A DNA stretch of 49,452 nucleotides. It comes from Gammaproteobacteria bacterium (GTDB taxonomy: Bacteria; Pseudomonadota; Gammaproteobacteria; Steroidobacterales; Steroidobacteraceae). Under the pieces are notes generated by a model that did not search any database, was not told the DNA's origin, and saw only the letters and a list, made by a program, of their open reading frames with translations. A program made the position numbers and the translations under genes. Positions 8,114 to 16,412 of this stretch are shown here, piece by piece. Location: positions 1 through 49,452 of the forward strand of contig VBNH01000058.1 in assembly GCA_005878095.1 (NCBI GenBank), in the 5' to 3' direction. Position 1 is the first letter of the stretch. Each line of letters starts with the position of its first letter.

Positions 8114-8503
8114 TCAACGCCCGTTGGTTGCGGGGAATCGCTGGCGCAGCTCGCGGTAGAAGGATGCCTGGCGGGCGTCGGTGAAGCCGCCGCTCGCCGG
8201 TGCGGCACGCTGGTCTCCTTCGCCAGGATGGGCCCGCAGTAACTCCGTGCGAGCCGTGCAACCACGTTGACCACTAGCTGCGCGCCGGCGCCCTCGGGCG
8301 CATCGGTGGACAGCGGCGTGTGCGGCAGTCTGGCGCGCACGCGCGCGATCACGGCCATGAGGCCGGCGAAATCGCTGCGCCCGCTGAACAGCCACGCTCG
8401 CTGCGGCGTCCGCGGCCGCGCTCGCTGCGGCGTCCGCGGCCACGCTCGCTACGGCGTCCGCGGTCACGCCGATGGTGAGGGCGGGGGCGATGAGGCGGAT
8501 CAC
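8114..8503 (-). pseudogene. Frameshifted exported-protein gene containing a 24-bp tandem repeat
   Basis: No single frame reads through, but pieces of two frames join into one sensible protein. The 8503 frame begins MIRLIAPALTIGVTADA and runs through an Ala/Ser-rich repeat. At the end of the repeat the coding look moves to another frame (about 8400 to 8225): AWLFSGRSDFAGLMAVIARV, LVVNVVARLARSYCGPILA. It then returns to the first frame for ASGGFTDARQASFYRELRQ and stops at 8114. Two small indels would explain this, one in the repeat and one near 8220. Alternatives are sequencing error or two unrelated chance frames. I do not recognise the family. Confidence 0.35.
8391..8470. repeat. 24-bp tandem repeat, 3.3 copies
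   Basis: Copies lie at 8391-8414, 8415-8438 and 8439-8462, with a partial one at 8463-8470. The unit reads GCC(A/G)CGCTCGCT then (G/A)CGGCGTCCGCG, with one or two changes between copies. On the minus strand each unit encodes eight residues of the kind ADAAASVA, so copy-number change alone would not shift the frame. Confidence 0.9.
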
Positions 8504-8585
8504 GGGCTGGCTTCCGTGTGGGCGCTTGTGTCAAAGTCTATTCTGGCGCCGGCGCGGCGACCGGCGCTCTTTGAGGAATCAGGTC

Positions 8586-9431
8586 ATGCCGAGCCAACGC
8601 GACAAGGCGATGCGCTTCCGGGCGCTGCACGAGTCTCCCGGCATCTTCGTCATTCCCAACGTCTGGGATGGCGGCTCGGCGAGCGTCATGGCGGGACTCG
8701 GATTCGAGGCGCTCGCGACTTCGAGCGCCGCGTGCGCGGCGACGCTGGGCAAGCTCGATGGTGAGATCACGCGCGAGGAGGCGCTGGCGCACGCGCGCCT
8801 GATCGTGGCGGTAAGCGCGCATCCCGTGGCCGCCGATCTCGAGAACGGCTTCGGCGACTCACCCGAGACGGCGGCGGAGACCATCCGCCTGGCCGCCGCG
8901 GACGGCCTCGTGGGCGGGTCGATCGAGGATGCCAGCGGCGATCCGCGCGCGCCGATCTACGCGCTGGGACAGGCGGTGGAGCGGGTAGCGGCCGCGGCGG
9001 AGGCGGCGCATCGTCTGCCGTTCCCTTTCACGCTCACCGCGCGCGCCGAGAACTTCCTGCACGACAAGCCTGACCTGGACGACACCGTGCGTCGCCTGCA
9101 GGCTTTCGAGCGCGCTGGCGCCGACGTGCTGTTCGCACCTGGGTTGCCCGACCTGGCCGCGGTGCGCACCGTGTGCAGCGCACTCACGAAGCCGGTCAAC
9201 TTCATGGTCGGGATACGCGGCCGATCGTTCGCGCTCGCCGATCTTGCGGCCGCCGGCGTGAGGCGAGTGAGCCTGTCCACCTCGCTCTATCGCGCCGCGA
9301 TCACCGCCGTATTTGTTGCGGCGCGCGAAGCGAAGCAAGTCGGGACCTTCGGCTATGTCGAGACCCTGCTGAAGGGAGACGAGCTGACGAGGTACCTGCG
9401 GGAGCAGGCGCTGGCACGCAACGCCGCGTGA
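8586..9431 (+). CDS. Isocitrate lyase/PEP mutase family enzyme
   Basis: The 281-residue protein is a single TIM-barrel domain of the PEP mutase/isocitrate lyase superfamily. Visible blocks are LHESPGIFVIPNVWDGGSA at the start, ATSSAACAATLG, the metal-binding strand PVAADLENGFGD, GSIEDASGDP, FTLTARAENFL, and the C-terminal VSLSTSLYRAA. The KKCGH cysteine loop of true isocitrate lyase is absent. Family members make or break C-C or C-P bonds next to a carboxylate (methylisocitrate lyase, oxaloacetate hydrolase, phosphonopyruvate-type enzymes). This subgroup is widespread and mostly uncharacterised, so no substrate is given. The ATG at 8586 directly precedes the conserved start; the frame stays open upstream into the previous region. 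Confidence 0.88.
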   Translation: MPSQRDKAMRFRALHESPGIFVIPNVWDGGSASVMAGLGFEALATSSAACAATLGKLDGEITREEALAHARLIVAVSAHPVAADLENGFGDSPETAAETIRLAAADGLVGGSIEDASGDPRAPIYALGQAVERVAAAAEAAHRLPFPFTLTARAENFLHDKPDLDDTVRRLQAFERAGADVLFAPGLPDLAAVRTVCSALTKPVNFMVGIRGRSFALADLAAAGVRRVSLSTSLYRAAITAVFVAAREAKQVGTFGYVETLLKGDELTRYLREQALARNAA

Positions 9432-9450
9432 GGCGCGCGCCACGGCCGCG

Positions 9451-9930
9451 TCAGGCCGGCGGCGTGTCTCCGGGCTGCGCGCCGCGCAGCCACTCGAGGA
9501 ACTTCGGCACCGACGCGTGACTCTCGGCGGGCGCCCAGGGGGCGAATTCGGCCGCCGTGGCCGGATCGTACGGGCCCTCCTTGATCTCGAGGAAAGCACC
9601 CCCGTCGGCTCCCGGCACCACGGTGTGCCAGGCGCCCTGGGGCGTCTCGTACCCAATGCTGTCCGTGCCGTCGCCGACGCCATAGCGGGCCGTCACGCGG
9701 CCACGCTCGTCGAAGGTGAGGACGTCCACGCGCCCGCGCACGATCACCGCAAGCTCCGACCGGGTCCTGTGCCGATGCGGCCGAAAGTACGAGTCGCCGC
9801 AAGCCACCACGAGGAAGCGCTGCACCGGATCTGCGGCAGTGGCGTGGATGTTGTGATGGGCGCGGGCGCGCGGACTCGACGCCGCCTTCGCGGCGAGCTC
9901 ATCCAGCAGGGTTCGCGACAGCAGCTTCAC
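9451..9930 (-). CDS. WbuC-type cupin protein
   Basis: The 159-residue protein starts MKLLSRTLLDELAAKAASSPRARAH and continues with the cupin core: DPVQRFLVVACGDSYFRPHRHRTRSELAVIVRGRV, whose PHRH plus Glu make the first metal motif, and QGAWHTVVPG, whose His completes the site. This matches the WbuC family of cupin metalloproteins, often found in O-antigen loci but also elsewhere. Its reaction is not known to me. It is encoded 12 bases after the fsr stop on the same strand and so is probably co-transcribed with it, though no functional link is evident. Confidence 0.85.
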   Translation of the reverse strand: MKLLSRTLLDELAAKAASSPRARAHHNIHATAADPVQRFLVVACGDSYFRPHRHRTRSELAVIVRGRVDVLTFDERGRVTARYGVGDGTDSIGYETPQGAWHTVVPGADGGAFLEIKEGPYDPATAAEFAPWAPAESHASVPKFLEWLRGAQPGDTPPA

Positions 9931-9942
9931 GCCGCCAGCCCA

Positions 9943-11163
9943 TCAACCCGCCCGGGGGACGGGCTGCTTGTGAACGTCGGGCAGAAACGCGGCCAGCAGC
10001 CCGATCAGCGGCAGGAAAGCGCACAGCTGGTAGACGAAATCGATGCCGATGTGGTCGGCGAGTTTGCCGAGCACCGCCGCGCCGACGCTGCCCATGCCAA
10101 ACGCGAGCCCGAAGAACAGTCCCGCGACCATGCCGGTGCGCCCGGGGAGCAGATCCTGCGCGTACACCACGATCGCCGGGAACGCCGAGGCGAGGATCAG
10201 TCCGATCGGCACGGTGAGCACACAGGTCCAGAGGAGATTCGCGTGCGGCAGCAGCAGCGTGAACGGCAGAACACCCAGGATCGAGGCCCAGATGATGTAC
10301 TTGCTGCCGAGCCGATCGCCCAGCGGTCCGCCGGCCATGCCGCCCACTGCCGCAGAGGCCAGGAACACGAACAGCAGCAGCTGCGAGGTGCGCACCGAAA
10401 CGTGAAAGTGGTCGATGAGATAGAAAGTGTAGTAGCTCGTGACGCTCGCGAGGTAGACGTACTTCGAGAACACGAGCGCCAGCAGCACCGTGATGGCGAG
10501 GACGACGTGACGGCGCGGCGCGCCCGGTGCCTGCGATCCCGCCGCACGCGCCAGGCGCGTGATGCCGTGCGTCTTGTACCAGTGTCCGACATTGATGAGC
10601 ACCACCATGCCGAGCAGTGCCGCACCCGAGAACCATGCCACGCTCGACTGGCCGCGCGGCAGCACGATGAAAGCCGCGAGCAACGGGCCCGCCGAGGTAC
10701 CGAAGTTGCCACCGACCTGGAACACCGACTGCGCCAGGCCGTGCTTGCCGCCCGAGGCCATGCGCGCCACGCGCGAGGATTCGGGGTGGAACACCGACGA
10801 GCCGGTGCCGATGAGCGCGGCCGCAAACAGCAGCAGCGCGTAGCTGTCGGCAAAGGCGAGCAGCACCAGCCCCACCAGTGTGAACCCCATACCGGTGGCC
10901 AGGGAGTAGGGGCGCGGACTCTTGTCGGCGAACGCCCCCACCAGCGGCTGCAGGAGCGATGCGGTGAACTGGAAGGTGAAGGTAAGGAGCCCGATCTGCG
11001 TGAAGCTCAAGCGATACGAGCTGCGCAGCATCGGATACAGCGCCGGCAGGAGCGACTGCATCATGTCATTCAGCAGGTGGCAGAAGCTGATGGCCACGAG
11101 GATGCCGAAGGCCGTGCTGCCGGCGGTGCTGATGCGGCCGAGCGTGGGGGTCGATTCGTTCAC
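9943..11163 (-). CDS. fsr: MFS exporter of the fosmidomycin-resistance (Fsr) type
   Basis: A 12-helix major-facilitator protein of about 406 residues. The N-terminal block FGILVAISFCHLLNDMMQSL followed by PALYPML is diagnostic of Fsr, as are PRPYSLATGMGFTLVG, the loop GTGSSVFHPESSRVARMASG, and GLAQSVFQVGGNFGTSAGPL. Fsr exports fosmidomycin in Escherichia coli; in most genomes its natural substrate is unknown. The open frame extends to 11286, but the first part is not family-like; a GTG at 11163 starts just before the conserved region. No strong ribosome-binding site is visible there, so the exact start is uncertain. The cupin gene follows closely. Confidence 0.88.
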   Translation of the reverse strand: MNESTPTLGRISTAGSTAFGILVAISFCHLLNDMMQSLLPALYPMLRSSYRLSFTQIGLLTFTFQFTASLLQPLVGAFADKSPRPYSLATGMGFTLVGLVLLAFADSYALLLFAAALIGTGSSVFHPESSRVARMASGGKHGLAQSVFQVGGNFGTSAGPLLAAFIVLPRGQSSVAWFSGAALLGMVVLINVGHWYKTHGITRLARAAGSQAPGAPRRHVVLAITVLLALVFSKYVYLASVTSYYTFYLIDHFHVSVRTSQLLLFVFLASAAVGGMAGGPLGDRLGSKYIIWASILGVLPFTLLLPHANLLWTCVLTVPIGLILASAFPAIVVYAQDLLPGRTGMVAGLFFGLAFGMGSVGAAVLGKLADHIGIDFVYQLCAFLPLIGLLAAFLPDVHKQPVPRAG

Positions 11164-11263
11164 AGGAGAAGGTCCTGCACGGGAAGGATGTAATTGAAGC
11201 CGATCCGACCCCGTCTGCCCATCTCTCCAAATAGGGTGCGCCGCAACGCAAGCCGCAAGAGAG

Positions 11264-11290
11264 CGCGGTGCACCCGGGGAGTGCACCGCG
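11264..11290 (-). terminator. Hairpin after the TonB-dependent receptor gene
   Basis: CGCGGTGCAC (11264-11273) and GTGCACCGCG (11281-11290) form a perfect 10-bp stem with a 7-base loop, 24 bases after the receptor stop on the minus strand. There is no run of T after it. It separates the receptor from fsr. Confidence 0.55.
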
Positions 11291-11313
11291 AGCCGGCCCG
11301 GCTGTCCCCGGGC

Positions 11314-13833
11314 TTAGAAGCGCTGCCCGAAACGGATGCCGATGGTGCGCGGCGCACCGATCACCGCCAGAGGCTTCTGGCCGCAGATCGGCGTGCCCCC
11401 CAGCTGGATGGTGCATTCCGCGAAGCGGTATACCTCCGCGCGCCGGTCGAGCACGTTGTTGGCGAAGACCTCCGCAGTGAAGTTGCCTTTGGCGATGCCG
11501 GCCAGGACATCGAGCAATCCGTAACCCGGCTGAGTGCCGACCAGCAGGTTGTCGTACGGCACCAGCTCGGAACGGGTCGAGCTCTGGTAGTCGAAGGCGC
11601 CCTGCACGTGGGCCTCGAGCTGGCCGCCCATCGGGAAGGTGTAGCGCGCGGTGAGGTTGCCCTTGAACTTCGGGACGATCGGCAGCTGCGTGTCGGAGGG
11701 AGCCGCGTCGGTCGCCGGACAGCTCGTGAGCGGCGGGCCCGTGAGCGGCAGCGGCTGGCCACTGGGGTCGACATCGAGACAGAAGTCCTTGGCGAGCTTC
11801 GGATCGAGCTCGGTCGCCCCCAGGCTGAGGGAGAGTCCCTGCGCAGGAGCCCATTCCAGCTGCTGCTCCGCGCCCTTGATGCGCGCCGCGCTCGCGTTGC
11901 GCACAATCGTGAAGGAGTTCTGGCCCAGGAACCCGAACTGGAAGTTCTTCCAGTCCTCCCAGAAGAATGCACCGTTGAATCGCAGGTGGTTGTTCAGCCA
12001 GCTCGTCTTGAAGCCGATTTCGTAGTTGGTCAGATAATCGGGTTCGTAAGTGGCGAGCGGTGCCAGCGGCGGCGGCACCTGGATGCGGCGATTGAGGCCA
12101 CCGGGTCGGAATCCCCTGGAGTAGGTCGCGTAGAGCATGTGATTGTCGTCGACCTTGTAGGTCAGGTTGAATTTCGGCGTGGAACCGTTCTTCTGCACTC
12201 CCCTCGCGAGGTCGACGCATGGACCGCCCAGAATGCCGGGCTTCACGCAGTCCACGCCGCGCGTCGGCACCGTCGAAGCCTCGCCGGTGGACGAGCCGTA
12301 CGGGTTGTTCAAGCCGAAGCCGAAGAACCCATCGAGCGAGTTGTCGTAGCGGAAGAAGCGGTAGCCCACCGATGCGGTCAACTTCGCTGTCACGTCATAG
12401 CTCAGCTCGCCGAACACCGCATAGTCGCGATCCACGCGGATCTGATCGGTCAGCCAGAAGGTGTGCGGCCAGCCGGTGACGGACTGAAACACGGGTAACT
12501 CATCGATCAGGTAGTCCTGCAGGATGTAGTGCTGCTGGCGCTCGTAGAAGAGGCCGCCGATGAAACGCAGCGGGTTCTCCTTGGGCGTTGCCACGCGCAG
12601 CTCGTGGCTGATCTTGCGGTACTGGTCCCTGCCGTTGATCCACTGCGACGGATTGATCTGGTGGCCGACGCCCTGCTCGAATGAAGTGATGTAGGTCGTG
12701 TTCTGATCATAGAGCAGCGAATAGTCGCTGTAGTCGGACACGGTGTGGTCGTTGCGGCGCAGGTAGCCGCCGGCGTAGGTGATGTCGAAATTGCTGACAT
12801 GGCCCTCGACCGTGAGCGCCGCCTGCCACCACTGGTCGGAGATGGAGTCGGGATAGAAGCGCTGTGTGGACAGAACCCCCGGGATGGCCGGATCCGCGAA
12901 GGCGGTGCCGTCCTGCCGGGTGCTCTGCCCCACGAAAGTCGGGGTCACGGTCCAGTGGTCGTTGAGATTGACCCTGAGTGCCGCGCGGCCACCATATGTG
13001 TCCGTGGCGTTGAAGCGCTGCTTCGCCTGCACCGGCGTGGTCTGGCAGCCCGCGGCCGGTGGACTGAAGTTCGACAGGCAGCCGTCGCTCGGGTAGCTGA
13101 TGGTGCCGGGAATGTTGTCGATGTAGCCGCCGTCGCGCTCCGCCCAGCCGACCAAACGGACCGCCGCGCTGCTGCCGACGGGGATGTTCACGAAGCCCTC
13201 GGCGACGTAGCCACCCTGGCCGCGCAGCGTGTTACCCGTGAGATCGTAACCGGCCTTGAAGGCGGAAACGTCCGGCTTGTTGGTGATGATGCGCACCGTG
13301 CCGGCCTCCGAGCTCGCGCCGTACAGCGTGCCCTGCGGACCGGCGAGCGCCTCCACGCGCTCGATGTCGTAGACGTGGATGTCGAGCGGACCCTGGATGG
13401 TCGTGACCGGCTGCTCATCCAGGTACACGCCGACGCTCGGCAGCGGGCCGGAGTGGTTGGCGTTGTCGCCGCTGGCGACTCCGCGCATGTAGATCTTGGC
13501 GAAACCCGGGCCGCTGGTCTGGTAGGCGATGCTCGGCAGGAACTTCACGTAGTCATTGAAGTTCTGCACCCCGAGCTCCTGCAGCCTCGCGGTGCCGAGG
13601 GCCGTGATACTGATCGGCACGTCCTGGAGATTTTCGGTGCGCTTCTCGGCCGTCACCACGACCTCTTCGAGGCCTCCGGTGCCGCCGGCCTCGGCGGCAT
13701 ACAGACGTGGTATCGCCGCCATGACGGCGGCGGCTATCGGCGCGCGCCGCAGCAGTACCCGCGTGCGCGAGGCGCGGGCCGTCCGGTCCACGACGGCCAT
13801 TCTTTCCAGCTTGCGTGATCGGCTGCTCCGCAT
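11314..13833 (-). CDS. TonB-dependent outer-membrane receptor
   Basis: The 839-residue protein has a long basic start, a hydrophobic export signal near residues 30-46, and a TonB box (EEVVVTAEKR) near residue 55. The plug domain follows, with VPISITALG and then IYMRGVASG, VYLDEQPV, IERVEALAGPQGTLYGASSEAGTVRI. The rest is a 22-stranded barrel with the aromatic C-terminal strand ending in FGQRF. This wording is that of the large receptor group of sphingomonads and Steroidobacter-like gammaproteobacteria, which import glycans, steroids or siderophores; the ligand cannot be read here. The ATG at 13833 has AAGGGGAG five bases before it. A TPR-sulfotransferase gene ends 35 bases upstream on the same strand, so the two are probably one operon. 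Confidence 0.93.
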   Translation of the reverse strand: MRSSRSRKLERMAVVDRTARASRTRVLLRRAPIAAAVMAAIPRLYAAEAGGTGGLEEVVVTAEKRTENLQDVPISITALGTARLQELGVQNFNDYVKFLPSIAYQTSGPGFAKIYMRGVASGDNANHSGPLPSVGVYLDEQPVTTIQGPLDIHVYDIERVEALAGPQGTLYGASSEAGTVRIITNKPDVSAFKAGYDLTGNTLRGQGGYVAEGFVNIPVGSSAAVRLVGWAERDGGYIDNIPGTISYPSDGCLSNFSPPAAGCQTTPVQAKQRFNATDTYGGRAALRVNLNDHWTVTPTFVGQSTRQDGTAFADPAIPGVLSTQRFYPDSISDQWWQAALTVEGHVSNFDITYAGGYLRRNDHTVSDYSDYSLLYDQNTTYITSFEQGVGHQINPSQWINGRDQYRKISHELRVATPKENPLRFIGGLFYERQQHYILQDYLIDELPVFQSVTGWPHTFWLTDQIRVDRDYAVFGELSYDVTAKLTASVGYRFFRYDNSLDGFFGFGLNNPYGSSTGEASTVPTRGVDCVKPGILGGPCVDLARGVQKNGSTPKFNLTYKVDDNHMLYATYSRGFRPGGLNRRIQVPPPLAPLATYEPDYLTNYEIGFKTSWLNNHLRFNGAFFWEDWKNFQFGFLGQNSFTIVRNASAARIKGAEQQLEWAPAQGLSLSLGATELDPKLAKDFCLDVDPSGQPLPLTGPPLTSCPATDAAPSDTQLPIVPKFKGNLTARYTFPMGGQLEAHVQGAFDYQSSTRSELVPYDNLLVGTQPGYGLLDVLAGIAKGNFTAEVFANNVLDRRAEVYRFAECTIQLGGTPICGQKPLAVIGAPRTIGIRFGQRF

Positions 13834-13868
13834 GTGGTCTCCCCTTGAAACACGAACGTGTGTAATCG

Positions 13869-15914
13869 TCAGTTATCGCGATGATCAGGTGAAAAATCAG
13901 GTACGCGCGGATACGAAACCAGCACCGGCCCGAGCGCCGTCTTCAGTGGCTCGAGCCACTGCTCGAAGTGACGCCACTGCTCGGTACCCTGGCGGTAGAT
14001 CGGGCTGCGGACCTGCTCGGAGCTCGCCGTGCGCACGGCGCGCTCGTTCTCGTAGAAACGCAGGCAGCCTGCTTCGAACGGCAGGCCGCAGTATTCCAGA
14101 AGGCGTCGCACCTCATCCTCGGTGTTCTCCACCATGTCTTCGTAGAAGACGCGGTGCACGCGCTGCGGCAGAACCGCGTCAAAGTGCGCCATCAGCTCGA
14201 CGTAAGCGCGGTAGTAGGCGCCGAGTTCCGCGAGGTCGTAGGTAAAGTTCTGACCGCGGGCAAAATGCTGCTTGAAATTGGAGAAGCAGCAGCCGAGCGG
14301 GTGGCGACGCGCGTCGATGATGCTGGCGTTCGGCAGCATCAGATGAATGAGCCCGACGTGCAGGAAGTTGTTGGGCAGCTTGTCGATGAAGAACGGCCGC
14401 TGGCTCTTGCGCTGAATGCGGGTGCGCGCGAGATAATCTTCGCCGACCGCGCGCAGCTGCTCGCCGCCCAGTGCCTCGAGGGCCAGCGGGTAACGCAGCT
14501 CTTCAGTGCCGGCGCGTGCGGCGATGCTCTGGGCGAGCGCCGGCACGTCCGGCAACTCCATGGTGCCCTCGACCTGAGAGTGGCTCGAGAGAATTTGCTC
14601 GATGAGTGTCGAGCCGGCGCGCGGCAGACCGACGATGAAAATCGGATCCGTTGCTAAGGCCCCGGCGCCCGCACGCGAAGCGAAGAACGCCCCCGTGAAG
14701 AACGCCTTGCAGCGCGCGACGTGGTCAATGATGCGCTCAGGCTCGTAGTGCACGCGGGCACGGCGCAGTGCGTTGCCTTCGCGGTAGTGCTCAAAGGATT
14801 CCGCGTAGAGCGACTGGTCCTCGAGCGCCTTGCCGAGTGCGAAATGAAAGTGATAGCGGTCTTCCACGCTGAGGTCCGCGCGTGCGAGTTGCGCTCGCAT
14901 GTGCGCGAGCTCCTCTGCACCGAAGCGGTAGGTCTTGAGATTGGCGAGACTCCACCAAACCTCTCCCAGGTGCGGATCGAGCTCGATCGCCCGCCGGTAC
15001 GCGCCGATGCCTTCGGCTCTCTGGCCCGAGGTCTTGAGAGCGTGGCCATAACTCAGCCAGATCTTCGCCTGGCGCGGGTACACTTTCAGAACCTCGACGT
15101 AGGTCGCAATGGCGCGAGCGTACTCGCCGATGCCGGCGAGGACTGCGGCGTACAGGTTGCGGTAGTTGGGGTTGCCCGCATCGGTGGCCAGTAGGCGCTC
15201 GATCTGGGGCAGGGCGGCCGAGTACTTGCCCTGGCGATACAGGGCCACCGCATAGTTCTGGCGCGCGTTATGAAACGCCGGTGCCAGCTCCAGGCACCGC
15301 GCCAGCAGGCTCTCGGCGTCGCCGTAGCGGCCCAGGCGCGCGGCGACTTCCGCGAACATGCGGATGGCCGCAATGTCGGTGGGATGCTCGAGCAGATGGC
15401 GTCGCAGCAGCGCCTCGGCCTCAGGAATGCGGTTTTCGCACAGCGCGGCGCCGGCTGCGAGCAGCTGCGGATCGCGGGTGGAGGTCGTGAGGAAGCGCGC
15501 GCGCGCGGTCTCGGCCCCTGCATCGTCGCCAACCGCCATGAGGTGATCGGCGAGGGCTCGCCACGCATCTGGCAAATCGGGGTTGAGCTGCACGCTGCGG
15601 CGAAGTGTCGCCACCGCTTCCTCACTGCGTCCGAGCGCACTGAGCGTCAGTCCCAGCTCGTAGTGAGCGGCGGCCCAGCGCGGCTGCCTCATGGCCAGCG
15701 GCTCGAGCACGGCGAGCGCCACCGCGGGATCTCCGCCCGTGCGCCGGGCGATCCCCAGGATCAGAGTTGCGCCGGGGTGCCCCGGGGCGACTTTGAGAAT
15801 CTCGCTCGCCTGTTCGGCGGCGAGGGCCGGATCGCGCTCGAGAAGGCGCCCTGCGTGGGCGAGCGCTGCGTCGACTGATCCTACGGCCTCTGCTGCGCCA
15901 CTCCCCACGTTCAT
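13869..15914 (-). CDS. TPR-repeat protein with a C-terminal sulfotransferase domain
   Basis: Of 681 residues, the first 400 or so are tetratricopeptide repeats (for example AAHYELGLTLSALGRSEEAV and IWLSYGHALKTSGQRAEGI). The C-terminal part is a sulfotransferase: FIVGLPRAGSTLIEQILSSH at residues 426-445 holds the 5'-phosphosulfate loop for PAPS, and VEGTMELPDVPALAQ and FIDKLPNNFLHVGLI follow. Such fusions are frequent next to TonB-dependent receptors in sphingomonads and relatives. The acceptor is unknown; it could be a peptide, glycan or small molecule. No signal peptide is seen, so it should act in the cytoplasm. The ATG at 15914 begins a clean family start. It is the first gene of the pair with the receptor. 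Confidence 0.9.
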   Translation of the reverse strand: MNVGSGAAEAVGSVDAALAHAGRLLERDPALAAEQASEILKVAPGHPGATLILGIARRTGGDPAVALAVLEPLAMRQPRWAAAHYELGLTLSALGRSEEAVATLRRSVQLNPDLPDAWRALADHLMAVGDDAGAETARARFLTTSTRDPQLLAAGAALCENRIPEAEALLRRHLLEHPTDIAAIRMFAEVAARLGRYGDAESLLARCLELAPAFHNARQNYAVALYRQGKYSAALPQIERLLATDAGNPNYRNLYAAVLAGIGEYARAIATYVEVLKVYPRQAKIWLSYGHALKTSGQRAEGIGAYRRAIELDPHLGEVWWSLANLKTYRFGAEELAHMRAQLARADLSVEDRYHFHFALGKALEDQSLYAESFEHYREGNALRRARVHYEPERIIDHVARCKAFFTGAFFASRAGAGALATDPIFIVGLPRAGSTLIEQILSSHSQVEGTMELPDVPALAQSIAARAGTEELRYPLALEALGGEQLRAVGEDYLARTRIQRKSQRPFFIDKLPNNFLHVGLIHLMLPNASIIDARRHPLGCCFSNFKQHFARGQNFTYDLAELGAYYRAYVELMAHFDAVLPQRVHRVFYEDMVENTEDEVRRLLEYCGLPFEAGCLRFYENERAVRTASSEQVRSPIYRQGTEQWRHFEQWLEPLKTALGPVLVSYPRVPDFSPDHRDN

Positions 15915-16078
15915 GTGACAAATCTACCACGATCCATCGAAGTCCTGCGGGCCGTCACGTTTTCGCGCCCGGCCGTGCAGTGTGGCAGGTGATCGAGGCC
16001 CGGAGCGGTCTGTCAGGTGGTCGCAACAAGCTGTCGCGCGCCCGCCGGTGCTTCGGACGCAGCGCCATCGGCGGCGGC

Positions 16079-16374
16079 ATGATTGCGCGGGAAGCGAAGC
16101 CGCTCACCGCGCGAGCGACTCGTCAACCGCCTCGCGCCCGACTGCAGTCGCATCGAGCTCGCGAGCCTGCCGCGCGGCCACGATGAGAGTCGGCTGCTGT
16201 GGATGATGGGCCGGGAAACTGCCAACATGCACTTGGGCAGCCTTCGCCAGCACCGCAGCATCGTCGCCGATCTTGGGCGCAGATAAGGTGACCTGGCTCG
16301 CCAAAGCCGCCGAGTGCATGTCGGACGCCGTCAGCAGCGACTGGCGCAAGTGGCGCAAAGCGATGCGGTCCTGA
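16079..16374 (+). pseudogene. Decayed 3' end resembling a DUF2252 family gene
   Basis: Three frames in order give one family-like C-terminus. Frame one has MIAREAKPLTARA (from 16079). Frame two (about 16118-16283) has RLVNRLAPDCSRIELASLP, then DESRLLWMMGRETANMHLGS. Frame three (to the stop at 16372-16374) has VTWLAKAAECMSDAVSSDWR. The order of ETAN-HLG and a final Trp-rich helix is, from memory, that of DUF2252 proteins, which resemble kinases in fold. The upstream two-thirds of such a gene are absent, since the region before it up to the sulfotransferase start (15915-16078) shows nothing else. It is most likely a deletion remnant. Confidence 0.5.
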
Positions 16375-16412
16375 GGCGGCGGACGAGGACAGACAAGCAA
16401 GGGGGGTGAGAC

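Noticed and set aside
9517-11193. 558-residue plus-strand open frame
   Set aside because: Shadow of the cupin and fsr genes on the other strand; composition is Arg/Gln/His-rich and without any motif.
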